From positions 61,610 to 125,609 of IMG/VR virus record IMGVR_UViG_3300023112_000009: 64,000 nt of DNA. The stretch is one strand, 5' to 3'. Shown here piece by piece: positions 1 through 6,251 of the stretch. Below the pieces are notes generated by a model. That model did no database searches, was not told where the DNA came from, and saw only the letters and a program-made list of their open reading frames with translations. The DNA comes from a virus. Every line of letters begins with the position of its first letter. The first letter of the stretch is position 1. The position numbers and the translations under genes are program-made.

Positions 1-20
1 AGTAGGACTAGTCTCTTCAT
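1..20 (-). CDS. Truncated gene at window edge, leaderless start
   Basis: Only the first codons (MKRLVL) are inside the window. The ATG at 20-18 lies 6 nt after a TATAAT box, the leaderless arrangement used by many genes here, which supports the start. The product is unknown. Confidence 0.5.
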
Positions 21-26
21 GCTACC

Positions 27-54
27 ATTATACACCAGAAGCGGAGCAAGTCAA
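27..54 (-). promoter_or_regulatory. Leaderless promoter of the leftmost gene
   Basis: TTGACT (49-54), 16-bp spacer, TATAAT (27-32), then 6 nt to the ATG. The -35 box sits in the loop of a hairpin (37-65). Confidence 0.7.
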
Positions 55-73
55 GCTCCGCTTCTAGTTTTTT
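37..73 (+). terminator. Hairpin with 11-bp arms and T-run, overlapping a minus promoter
   Basis: Arms 37-47 and 55-65 are perfectly complementary. A T-run (68-73) follows on the plus strand. Read on the minus strand, the hairpin follows ssb and its 7-nt loop carries the -35 of the next promoter, so the same DNA may stop one transcript and start another. Confidence 0.5.
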
Positions 74-88
74 ATCTCTTACTGACGA

Positions 89-508
89 TTAGAAGAGTTG
101 TTCGTCAGTACCGCCTTCGCCACCACCAGTTGTGGCAGGAACCTTTTCACCGGGTTCGTCACCGCCCACGCTGGGAGCCCCGGAACCACCGCTGTTGCCA
201 ACGAAGAAGAAACCATTGACGTTTTCAAGCTGAACTTCTAGCTTGGTACGCTTCTCGCCTTCGTCGTTCGTCCAACTGTTCGGGATAAGATTGCCCCTGA
301 TAAGGATTTGCTTACCTTTTTCAAGGTGCTTGCCCATGATCTCGGCCTGCTTGCCAAAACCAACACAGTCCACGAAGGTAGTGGTCTTGCGATCACCGAA
401 GCCATTGTTAACAGCAATGGTAAATCGTACGACGTTATTTTCTTGACCCATCACCTTGGGGTCATCAACAAGGTTGCCTTGGGCAATAAATTGATTGAGA
501 TTACTCAT
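89..508 (-). CDS. ssb: Single-stranded DNA-binding protein
   Basis: 139 aa. Residues 1-105 read as an OB fold of the bacterial/phage SSB type (start MSNLNQFIAQGNLVDDP, then alternating beta strands with aromatic positions). A Gly/Pro-rich linker leads to an acidic tail ending GTDEQLF, matching the usual SSB layout of DNA-binding core plus flexible acidic tip that recruits partner proteins. It would coat ssDNA during phage replication. It lies 8 nt downstream of the 190-aa gene at 517-1089 and is probably co-transcribed with it. Confidence 0.9.
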   Translation of the reverse strand: MSNLNQFIAQGNLVDDPKVMGQENNVVRFTIAVNNGFGDRKTTTFVDCVGFGKQAEIMGKHLEKGKQILIRGNLIPNSWTNDEGEKRTKLEVQLENVNGFFFVGNSGGSGAPSVGGDEPGEKVPATTGGGEGGTDEQLF

Positions 509-516
509 ATTTATGT

Positions 517-1089
517 TCAGCTACCAGTGGTTTCAATACCATCTGCCACAGTGATAGCTTCTTCCTGTGCGACGGGGGTTTGAGGTTGTTTAGACGCTAC
601 GACTTCGGCCAACGCTTGTTCGCGTGTCAGGTCGCCAGCTTTAAACCTGACGTTTTGTTCACGAGACATACGAAAGCGATGCTTGGCTCCAGTGGCAGCT
701 TCGGCTAGATCCGTAAAGTTTTTCAAAGTCAGTGCGGGATCAAGATACACCGAGTCAGGTACTTCGGGCTTGCGGCCTTGTAGTTTTTCTAGGCCACCGT
801 TAGCCAAGAACTCTTGAAAGGCCCCTTCGCGGGTCAACGACATTGAATCGTTCCAGCCATCAATGATTTCAAGGGATTCTTTTACCCAATTGAACGGCTT
901 GCCTTTGTTGTTACGGGAATTCTCAAGAACGTTAGCTGCATCTTCAATACTGAGTCCACTAAAGGTGGAACGAGCAGCAGCGTCAAGAGAGGTAAGTGCG
1001 ATACGTGCAGCTTGATTTTTGGTCACTCGAAAACGAAAGCCCGTTTCCTTTGCGAAGTTGTCAAGCGTGAGGTTAGTTGTTGTTGTCAT
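517..1089 (-). CDS. Hypothetical protein with internal repeat
   Basis: 190 aa, function not recognised. A segment near residues 15-40 (ETGFRFRVTKNQAARI) resembles one near 130-165 (ATGAKHRFRMSREQ, then LTREQAL), suggesting a duplicated helical module. The same GAK-RF-(K/R)-LT-E-AL pattern appears in the 152-aa protein at 2627-3085. It is first in an apparent two-gene unit with ssb. A partner role in ssDNA metabolism is only suggested by position. Confidence 0.8.
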   Translation of the reverse strand: MTTTTNLTLDNFAKETGFRFRVTKNQAARIALTSLDAAARSTFSGLSIEDAANVLENSRNNKGKPFNWVKESLEIIDGWNDSMSLTREGAFQEFLANGGLEKLQGRKPEVPDSVYLDPALTLKNFTDLAEAATGAKHRFRMSREQNVRFKAGDLTREQALAEVVASKQPQTPVAQEEAITVADGIETTGS

Positions 1090-1122
1090 GTGTTTACCTT
1101 TTACTGGGAGGAGTACATATAC

Positions 1123-1150
1123 ATTATGACACCTTGGCAGTAGAGTGTAA
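1123..1150 (-). promoter_or_regulatory. Probable promoter for 517-1089 and ssb
   Basis: TTACAC (1145-1150), 16-bp spacer, CATAAT (1123-1128), about 33 nt before the ATG. Weaker than the other promoters; assigned by spacing and position. Confidence 0.45.
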
Positions 1151-1194
1151 GGGGGATTCTTAAGTTTTCTACAGGCGTAAGTCTTTATCTAGCA

Positions 1195-1416
1195 TTAGGT
1201 TAGGTCAATGATCCTGTCGGCACATTCGATTGCTTGTGAGGTCAGATCAGACGTATCGAACTTCTCCTTTCTAGTGTTGGATAGCATACCAGAGAGAATC
1301 TGAGCAACCATCAGTCTCTTGAGGTCACGCTGTGATAGTATGGGCTTGAGAGATTTAATCTTAATCGGTTTTTGAAAAACCAGAGGAGTAGTAGATCTGG
1401 GATTTTTCCTACTCAT
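1195..1416 (-). CDS. Small basic hypothetical protein
   Basis: 73 aa, Lys/Arg-rich N-terminus followed by a probably helical C-terminal half. No family recognised. Its ATG overlaps the stop of the membrane-protein gene upstream (ATGA), indicating translational coupling. Confidence 0.65.
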   Translation of the reverse strand: MSRKNPRSTTPLVFQKPIKIKSLKPILSQRDLKRLMVAQILSGMLSNTRKEKFDTSDLTSQAIECADRIIDLT

Positions 1417-1646
1417 GACATTCGGTGTTTCAATGCATTTCGTTTCCGTTCTTCTTCTTTATCTTTCAGCCAATCATTCCAACGAGTACAATATATGCTA
1501 ATCAGAGGTGCAACAAAGGCAAGTATAAACGTAACCGGGACAGCGAAGCAGCATAGGATTAATACTATCTCAGCCAAGATGAAAAATAATCCGAAGGAGC
1601 CTGGTACAGCGGGGTCAGCGTGTGCTAAAAACATCGCGATCAGCAT
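1413..1646 (-). CDS. Small two-helix membrane protein
   Basis: About 77 aa from the ATG at 1646; an in-frame TTG at 1670 is an alternative start. Two strongly hydrophobic segments (FLAHADPAVPGSFGLFFIL onward, and VPVTFILAFVAPLISIY) precede a charged tail (KDKEEERKR). Topology and coupling to 1195-1416 are clear; function is unknown. Confidence 0.6.
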   Translation of the reverse strand: MLIAMFLAHADPAVPGSFGLFFILAEIVLILCCFAVPVTFILAFVAPLISIYCTRWNDWLKDKEEERKRNALKHRMS

Positions 1647-1701
1647 TAGGGTGGGGTTTGATAGCCTCAATCGTGGTAGGCTGAATGATTAGTTCGCTCA
1701 T
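1615..1701 (-). CDS. 28-aa ORF, possible remnant of a tRNA-binding-domain protein
   Basis: ATG at 1701 to TGA at 1615. The peptide contains IKPHPNADR, which resembles the entry motif of EMAP/tRNA-binding OB folds and of phage RNA ligases, then stops at once. It overlaps the start of the membrane-protein gene in another frame. It may be a decayed N-terminus or a true micro-ORF. Confidence 0.3.
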   Translation of the reverse strand: MSELIIQPTTIEAIKPHPNADRDVFSTR

Positions 1702-1718
1702 AGTAAGTAAAAAGTGTG

Positions 1719-1805
1719 TGGTACAGGAAGGGGGACTCGAACCCCCACACCATTTCTGATACGAGATCCTAAATCTCGTGCGGCTACCAATTACGCCATT
1801 CCTGC
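1719..1805 (-). tRNA. tRNA-Leu (UAG)
   Basis: Full cloverleaf with encoded CCA. Anticodon loop TTTAGGA on a 5-bp stem; acceptor GCAGGAA/TTCCTGT with a G1-U72 wobble; variable region of about 12 nt, short for tRNA-Leu. T-loop TTCGAGT. Confidence 0.9.
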
Positions 1806-1809
1806 ATGG

Positions 1810-1896
1810 CTCTCTCCGACAGAAAAAATTTCTGTGGGATTCCTTCAGTTCGATTAACCTTTGATATTATCTATAGTTAGTGAATGTCGGAGAGAG
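1810..1896. repeat. Inverted repeat upstream of tRNA-Leu
   Basis: Twelve-base arms at 1810-1821 and 1885-1896 are perfect reverse complements (CTCTCTCCGACA / TGTCGGAGAGAG) around 63 bp. In a minus-strand transcript they would form a stem 5' of the tRNA, possibly a processing structure. Confidence 0.55.
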
Positions 1897-1898
1897 TG

Positions 1899-2048
1899 TT
1901 ATTCGTCTTCCAGGATTTCTTGGGCATCTGCATACCCTTCCCAGTTGTCAACGCCAGCAGCTTGTAGTGCCCGAAGGAACTGCTGATCTTCCAAGAGTTG
2001 TTCGTGCTCTGCACGAGTGAGAGTGACTGTTTCGTTTTGTTCGTTCAT
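1899..2048 (-). CDS. 49-aa hypothetical protein (VDNWEGY type)
   Basis: Begins MNEQNETVTLTRAEHEQLLE and contains AAGVDNWEGYADA, a pattern typical of small acidic phage proteins that start with a helix and end around VDNWxGY. Function unknown. The first residues MNEQNE recur in two cassette proteins at 30758 and 35591. Confidence 0.75.
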   Translation of the reverse strand: MNEQNETVTLTRAEHEQLLEDQQFLRALQAAGVDNWEGYADAQEILEDE

Positions 2049-2064
2049 GACTACATTATACTCG

Positions 2065-2274
2065 TTATTGCTCGTGTGTCAAGTTATTCCACTCAAAACT
2101 AGTAAATTTGGATCCTTCTTTTACAACCCAGGTGGCGTGTCCATTATCTACTGCTTCTTGACGAACTGAGTCTTTTCCAGCATCCATAATTGTGCCAATA
2201 ACAGCAATGATAGAAAGTATTACTAATATTGCAAGGCCCAACGTTATTAGATTATCTTTAGTTTTATATTTCAT
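2065..2274 (-). CDS. Small single-pass membrane protein
   Basis: 69 aa. After KYKTKDN comes a hydrophobic stretch (residues 9-30, rich in Ile/Leu/Val), then a polar tail probably outside the cytoplasm. No family recognised. It starts just after the 3' end of the class II tRNA at 2282-2370 and may be carried on the same processed transcript. Confidence 0.6.
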   Translation of the reverse strand: MKYKTKDNLITLGLAILVILSIIAVIGTIMDAGKDSVRQEAVDNGHATWVVKEGSKFTSFEWNNLTHEQ

Positions 2275-2281
2275 AGTTATT

Positions 2282-2370
2282 TGGTGGGAGTGGTAGGATT
2301 TGAACCCACGACGGAGCTTTCGCTCATCCGGTTAAAAGCCGGGTATCTTCGGCCACTTGATTACACTCCC
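2282..2370 (-). tRNA. Serine-type (class II) tRNA with UUU anticodon
   Basis: Acceptor GGGAGTG/CACTCCC, A73, encoded CCA, T-loop TTCAAAT. The anticodon loop CTTTTAA gives UUU (lysine codons). The variable region is a true long arm (GAGC-GAAA-GCTC) and the D arm (AGTGGCCGAAG) is of tRNA-Ser style, unlike any normal tRNA-Lys. Base pair 27-43 is C-A. A sibling with anticodon GUU lies at 5970-6058. Confidence 0.8.
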
Positions 2371-2399
2371 TTGACTTCATTCTTACGAACGAAGTGAGT

Positions 2400-2476
2400 T
2401 GGTACGGGCGGAAGGATTCGAACCCTCGTTTTTCAGCTTAGAAGGCTGATGCATTGGTCCACTATGCTACGCCCGC
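2400..2476 (-). tRNA. tRNA-Arg (UCU)
   Basis: Anticodon loop CTTCTAA on stem TCAGC/GCTGA; acceptor GCGGGCG/CGCCCGT with G1-U72; T-loop TTCGAAT; encoded CCA. Confidence 0.9.
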
Positions 2477-2505
2477 ATTTTCGCTTCGCTCAAAGAGCGA
2501 ATGTT

Positions 2506-2577
2506 TGGTCGGCCCCCTGGGATTTGAACCCAGATCTGACGGATTAAGAGTCCGCCTCTTGCACCAATCCACAACCA
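2506..2577 (-). tRNA. Degenerate tRNA-Lys (CUU)-like gene
   Basis: The 3' half is normal: anticodon arm GCGGA-CTCTTAA-TCCGT, T arm with TTCAAAT, encoded CCA. The 5' half is eroded: the acceptor pairs mostly by G-U wobbles (TGGTTGT/GGGGCCG, one mismatch) and no proper D stem forms, giving 72 nt. Either a pseudo-tRNA or a D-arm-reduced tRNA. Confidence 0.55.
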
Positions 2578-2626
2578 ACAGTCCGTTGTCTTGTCAACGT
2601 GCTTAAAGAACAACTGAATTGGATCC

Positions 2627-3085
2627 TTACGATTCATAATCCTCAATGTCTTTTGGAAAATGAAACCTTGTTAATGCTTCACCTATACCAAGGTCAAGAA
2701 TGTGGTTTAGAAGTTTCGTGTTGTCTCCGTCGTACGGAGAGTCTAACAGGGTTCCAAACCAACCGTACCACTTTTCATCAAGAACTATTTCAACAGGCCC
2801 ATTTGGGAGTCGTTCGAAATAACTAGACTCAACGCCAGCAGCAGGACGAATCTTGATCGTAATATCGCCCTTTCGTGACGTAGATGCTCGCGGCGTGGGG
2901 CGACTACCAACAGCACCAGCCGGAAGATCGTTGGCTTCCCTTAGGCGTAGTTCCAACGCTTTTTCAGCAGTCAGCCCCATTGCCATTTCTTCCTTAGTAC
3001 GCTTGAAACGCTTAGCTCCCATCACTTCCTTGTAAGAAGCAATGTCGTGAATGAGAGTTGCCTGATGAGAGGAAATTTCGTTCAT
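2627..3085 (-). CDS. Hypothetical protein, leaderless
   Basis: 152 aa beginning MNEISSHQATLIHDIA. The longer reading frame to 3118 is rejected because its extra codons are the promoter itself. Residues about 20-45 (KEVMGAKRFKRTKEEM then LTAEKALEL) match a repeat unit of the 190-aa protein at 517-1089. The middle is Ser/Thr/Arg-rich and the C-terminal half contains WYGWFGTLL. Function unknown. The gene has been set between tRNA genes. Confidence 0.8.
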   Translation of the reverse strand: MNEISSHQATLIHDIASYKEVMGAKRFKRTKEEMAMGLTAEKALELRLREANDLPAGAVGSRPTPRASTSRKGDITIKIRPAAGVESSYFERLPNGPVEIVLDEKWYGWFGTLLDSPYDGDNTKLLNHILDLGIGEALTRFHFPKDIEDYES

Positions 3086-3090
3086 ACTCA

Positions 3091-3118
3091 AGTATAGCAC
3101 GATTTTCGTGCTTGTCAA
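3091..3118 (-). promoter_or_regulatory. Leaderless promoter with palindromic spacer
   Basis: TTGACA (3113-3118), TATACT (3091-3096), 5 nt to ATG. The 16-bp spacer is an inverted repeat, GCACGA-AAA-TCGTGC, nearly identical to the promoter at 6252-6279; a possible operator. Confidence 0.8.
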
Positions 3119-3126
3119 GTTTTATT

Positions 3127-3204
3127 TGGAGGTAAGTGTGGGATTTGAACCTACAATCGCCCGATTCGTAGTCGGGAGCCCTGGTCCAGTTAGGCCACGG
3201 GTGC
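3127..3204 (-). tRNA. tRNA-Arg (ACG) with non-pairing acceptor ends
   Basis: Anticodon loop CTACGAA (reads CGN) on CCCGA/TCGGG; D arm with GG; T-loop TTCAAAT; CCA encoded. The 5' acceptor strand GCACCCG cannot pair with the 3' strand ACTTACC beyond the first base. The 3' end abuts the inserted leaderless gene, so the original 3' strand may have been replaced. Confidence 0.6.
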
Positions 3205-3210
3205 ATGTGT

Positions 3211-3285
3211 TGGTTGGGAATACGGGACTTGAACCCATAGCCCTGGCTTATGAGGCCAGGATGTTGCCGATTACACCAATTCCCT
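3211..3285 (-). tRNA. tRNA with CAU anticodon (Met or Ile2)
   Basis: Loop CTCATAA on CTGGC/GCCAG; acceptor AGGGAAT/ATTCCCA with an A1-A72 mismatch; T-loop TTCAAGT; CCA encoded. The anticodon stem lacks the initiator GGG/CCC pairs, so elongator Met or lysidine-modified Ile is more likely. Confidence 0.85.
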
Positions 3286-3290
3286 GTGTT

Positions 3291-3725
3291 CTATAGCCTT
3301 ACGTTAACTTTCAGGCCGTTCGAGGTGTTGAATTGACTGCCGAAACCCGGATCACGGTACCAAGCTTGGAAGTAAATGGTATCACCAGGAGAAGCAAAGT
3401 CAAGTGTGGCTTGCCAGTTTTGTTCGCCGGTTGCAGAAGTGTACTTCGTGCCACCAATAAACTGAGAATATCCAGGATGGAGACAGAGCCAACCATCACC
3501 GAAGGGGAGTTCCATGGGGACGGTGCCGTACATGATGCCGCAGTAACGATTGCCAACCATATTGGTGACATTCATACTACAGTCATCAAGAGCGAGACTG
3601 GAGGTGCCTTCTCCAACGATAACGGCTCCAATTCCCCAGGAGTTATCACCTGATTGGCAATAGGACTCGAAATCGGGGGTGTTGCCGCTCATCAGAAGGG
3701 GGAGTGCTAGAAGGAGTGCTTTCAT
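3291..3725 (-). CDS. Secreted protein with C-terminal YFQAWYRDP domain
   Basis: 144 aa from the ATG at 3725. A short signal peptide (MKALLLALPLLMSG) precedes a Cys-containing domain (four Cys) and a C-terminal stretch YFQAWYRDPGFGSQFNTSNG. That ending resembles a motif common in exported proteins of myxobacteria and planctomycetes, remembered rather than searched. It probably acts outside the cytoplasm. It is followed by the CAU tRNA and preceded by two other genes of an exported-protein cluster. Confidence 0.75.
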   Translation of the reverse strand: MKALLLALPLLMSGNTPDFESYCQSGDNSWGIGAVIVGEGTSSLALDDCSMNVTNMVGNRYCGIMYGTVPMELPFGDGWLCLHPGYSQFIGGTKYTSATGEQNWQATLDFASPGDTIYFQAWYRDPGFGSQFNTSNGLKVNVRL

Positions 3726-3759
3726 ATTCAATAGAAGGGGTTAGGGGGTAAGTTGACTA

Positions 3760-3788
3760 ATTATACCCTCAAGGGCTCAGTCTGTCAA
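3760..3788 (-). promoter_or_regulatory. Promoter of the secreted-protein gene
   Basis: TTGACA (3783-3788), 17-bp spacer ending AGGG, TATAAT (3760-3765); leader of about 30 nt. The -35 overlaps the stop codon of the upstream gene (TTG ACA GAC TGA). Confidence 0.8.
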
Positions 3789-5222
3789 GTAGGATTTCGG
3801 ATTTGTGCAGTCGTAGTCCTGTGAAGATCCATTAACTCCACGACTTTCATTAGCTGCATTGAAATGCTCAAAACTATCATAACCAAAAATGCCAATATTG
3901 TACATACCATTGTATGGACGGTACATTTCATGGCCGTTGTGGTTAGAGTGATTTAGTGTTTCTGAATAATCAGGAACCCAAATCGGAAACGTGTTTCTAA
4001 AGTTTGCAAGAATGTCGTCCAGGCCAAGCTCTTCATAAACAGAAGCTAAAAGCTGTGCTTGGAATCCACGAGTCAAGGGAACGTCCCCCATAACTTCAAA
4101 AATGTGTTGAGGTACGTTTTCGTCTCTCAAGCATACGCCATCTGGTGTGACCACACGACGAATAGCTGCAATGAAAAGTCGTCTCCACTTCTTACGCTCT
4201 CTGCGTCCTATGTACGGTGACACAGACAAGAAGCAACGAATTACATGATAGAAACCACGGTCAGCCCAGCGAGCCCCTTGGTTGGGTTCAGCAGAACGCA
4301 TTCTCTTGGTTAACGACCAGAACAAGTTGTTGTAATCGTTATTTCCAGCGGCACCCTCAAGGTTCATCTTGCAGTCGTTCCAAACCCACTTCATGAACAT
4401 GCGTGCAAATGGATCATAAGGAGCAAGCTGCCACGCCGCACGAATCATACGCCACAAGTGCGTGTAATCGTGAGCCTGATAGTGCATCAGCCATTCGCTA
4501 TATTCACACCAGTTGTCGGGCCAACTGTTAAACTGAGGCAATTCATGCTGATATGTTCTACCAAGCCAGTACTTTTCATTAAGCTGTAATGGTTTACCAT
4601 TTCTAGGCTTTAAACAAGCAATAGGTGAACGACAAACCTCGCCATAGAACTCAAGCGAACGAAGTTGGTATCCTTCTTTGCACTTGGTCCAATCAGAGAA
4701 GGGGGCGATGCCCGCTCCACCGTGCGAATCACTGAGCGTGTGGAACTTATTCCAAAAAGGCTTATACGGCCCGTACGAGTCTTCGCTGCGGTTGTGATAC
4801 TTGTCTATGGCAACCTTTGCTTTATGCGGCAGCCATTCCGGCACCCATTCCTCAGGAATGTGCTTGTAGTCCCTAACTTGGTCTGCGTCAGGTCCGGTAA
4901 CAAAACGCTCGGCAATGATGCCGCGAGGACGGATCATGTGTTTGCCGCTATACTCGCGAACTTCTCCGTCTACCTCAATTTTAAGATTTGTGAAATACTT
5001 GGTTCCCTTGTTACGGAAACCATTAGCAATACTTACAACAACCTCAGTCGCGTCGAAGTTATTGTGCTGCGTTAATGTAATGTGTAACGCCTGACCCAGA
5101 AGTCTCTTATACTTCTGAGTCCATCGCAAGTATCTTTCTTTTCTCCAGTGTAGCCCGCCGCTTAAAACATACTCCTCACGGGAGCCGTCGCGGAGTTCCA
5201 TACTTACTTTTATATCAAACAT
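3777..5222 (-). CDS. Large hypothetical protein, 481 aa
   Basis: No signal peptide and no membrane segment. The N-terminal 85 residues look beta-rich; the rest is rich in Trp, Tyr, His and Arg with motifs such as SDSHGGAGIAPFSDW and YQAHDYTHLWRMIRAAWQL, reminiscent of an all-alpha catalytic or glycan-related fold, but no family is recognised. It ends in a low-complexity polar tail. It lies between a lipoprotein gene and a secreted-protein gene, so a cell-surface or sugar-related role is possible but inferred from context only. Confidence 0.8.
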   Translation of the reverse strand: MFDIKVSMELRDGSREEYVLSGGLHWRKERYLRWTQKYKRLLGQALHITLTQHNNFDATEVVVSIANGFRNKGTKYFTNLKIEVDGEVREYSGKHMIRPRGIIAERFVTGPDADQVRDYKHIPEEWVPEWLPHKAKVAIDKYHNRSEDSYGPYKPFWNKFHTLSDSHGGAGIAPFSDWTKCKEGYQLRSLEFYGEVCRSPIACLKPRNGKPLQLNEKYWLGRTYQHELPQFNSWPDNWCEYSEWLMHYQAHDYTHLWRMIRAAWQLAPYDPFARMFMKWVWNDCKMNLEGAAGNNDYNNLFWSLTKRMRSAEPNQGARWADRGFYHVIRCFLSVSPYIGRRERKKWRRLFIAAIRRVVTPDGVCLRDENVPQHIFEVMGDVPLTRGFQAQLLASVYEELGLDDILANFRNTFPIWVPDYSETLNHSNHNGHEMYRPYNGMYNIGIFGYDSFEHFNAANESRGVNGSSQDYDCTNPKSYLTD

Positions 5223-5233
5223 GTTGCCATCCG

Positions 5234-5263
5234 TTCTATAAGAGGACCATCCCCCTTATAGAA
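5234..5263. promoter_or_regulatory. Perfect inverted repeat upstream of the 481-aa gene
   Basis: Nine-base arms TTCTATAAG (5234-5242) and CTTATAGAA (5255-5263) lie in the 48-bp gap between two minus-strand genes. Could be an operator or a processing hairpin. Confidence 0.5.
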
Positions 5264-5270
5264 TAGTACC

Positions 5271-5774
5271 CTAGAAGGGCCAGATTTCAAGCTGATAATC
5301 GCTAACGTTGTTTAACGAGGTGATACCCACTACAAAGCCGTAATTGCTTTGCGGCACAGGAAATCCAGTAACCTGTAACGAGCCAGGGTCTCCAATGAAG
5401 GAGTATACCAAATCGTGTACAATGATGGTTTCGCCTTCGTCCTGAATGAGACTGCGACCCCACACATTAAGATTAAGCGTTGTGTCTGCTTCGCTGTCTA
5501 GTGCAAGGTTCATCAGAACTTCGTCCTGTGAAATAAACCAGTAGTAGTCTTGTTCTGTCGGGTCGGTGTCGCCACAAACGAAATACCTATCAGGAATCTC
5601 AAAGTGGCCAATGAACTGCGGTAGCGGCAGCGTGGATCCGCCAGTCTCCCAATCGGTGCAGTCTTCGTGAATCTGCGGAGGGTCGGGCGGTTCGTGGTTG
5701 GTCTGCGGGCTCTCTGTCTTCTGCTGATGGCAGCTAGCCAGCAGAAGTAGAACCGCTGTTAGTTTTCTTAGCAT
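5271..5774 (-). CDS. Predicted lipoprotein, possible PPC-like domain
   Basis: 167 aa. Signal peptide with lipobox LLLLASC puts the mature N-terminus at Cys15. A Pro-rich linker follows, then a beta-rich domain (DYYWFISQDEVLMNLAL ... YGFVVGI ... YQLEIWPF) that resembles bacterial pre-peptidase C-terminal domains. Probably anchored in a membrane facing the periplasm or surface. Likely co-transcribed with the 481-aa gene. Confidence 0.8.
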   Translation of the reverse strand: MLRKLTAVLLLLASCHQQKTESPQTNHEPPDPPQIHEDCTDWETGGSTLPLPQFIGHFEIPDRYFVCGDTDPTEQDYYWFISQDEVLMNLALDSEADTTLNLNVWGRSLIQDEGETIIVHDLVYSFIGDPGSLQVTGFPVPQSNYGFVVGITSLNNVSDYQLEIWPF

Positions 5775-5803
5775 CTTTATTCTTTATGGTCTTTCAGTAA
5801 AGG

Positions 5804-5880
5804 TGGTGGCCCTAGCGGGAGTCGAACCCGCAAACCTCCGATTTTAAGTCGGATCCATATGCCAATTCTGGTACAGGGCC
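5804..5880 (-). tRNA. tRNA-Leu (UAA) with a short, class I variable loop
   Basis: Loop CTTAAAA on TCCGA/TCGGA; acceptor GGCCCTG/TAGGGCC; A73; CCA encoded; T-loop TTCGACT. The variable region is only five bases (GGTTT), whereas leucine tRNAs normally have a long arm. Confidence 0.85.
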
Positions 5881-5888
5881 GAGTTGTT

Positions 5889-5962
5889 TGGTCAGGCTAC
5901 TAGGAATCGAACCTAGACTGGATGTTCCCAAAACACCCGTGCGGCCATAACACTTTAGCCTG
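5889..5962 (-). tRNA. tRNA-Pro (UGG)
   Basis: Loop TTTGGGA on GGTGT/ACATC; acceptor CAGGCTA/TAGCCTG with the C1-G72 pair usual for proline; T-loop TTCGATT; CCA encoded. Confidence 0.9.
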
Positions 5963-5969
5963 ATTGTAT

Positions 5970-6058
5970 TGGCTCATGGACTAGGATTCGAACCTAGGAT
6001 GGAGATTTCTCTCGTTGGGTTAACGGCCCAATGCCTTCGACCGCTCGGCCATCCATGA
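5970..6058 (-). tRNA. Serine-type (class II) tRNA with GUU anticodon and C33
   Basis: D arm GCCGAGCGGTCGAAGGC and long variable arm (GAGA-GAAA-TCTC) are those of tRNA-Ser; G73 and CCA encoded. The loop CCGTTAA gives anticodon GUU (asparagine codons), with the invariant U33 replaced by C. Acceptor TCATGGA/TCCATGA pairs fully. The variable-arm stem covaries with the sibling at 2282-2370. Confidence 0.8.
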
Positions 6059-6245
6059 ATGTTACTGTCTTCTGCACTTCAACAACTTGACAGTTTCGAA
6101 GGCTGTGAAAACGGCTTTGTGCTTTACTCGCTTCGCTTCGTGAAGCGTAGCTGTTGACTGCTTCCGCAGGATGCCCAGAGGTCCATCCGTGACGAACTCT
6201 AACGAATGATTCCGACTCAGGGCAGTAGATGATGAATCTGTTCAT
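5994..6245 (-). CDS. Small leaderless protein running into a tRNA gene
   Basis: 83 aa from the ATG at 6245 (6 nt after TATACT). The body MNRFIIYCPESESFVRVRHGW is typical of small phage accessory proteins. The last 22 or so codons are the first two thirds of the GUU tRNA on the same strand, so the C-terminus is tRNA-encoded. The gene may have been inserted directly 5' of the tRNA without its own stop. Confidence 0.65.
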   Translation of the reverse strand: MNRFIIYCPESESFVRVRHGWTSGHPAEAVNSYASRSEASKAQSRFHSLRNCQVVEVQKTVTFMDGRAVEGIGPLTQREKSPS

Positions 6246-6251
6246 GTTCAA

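Noticed and set aside
2627-3118. Longer start of the 152-aa protein
   Set aside because: The extra codons are the -35, spacer and -10 of its promoter.
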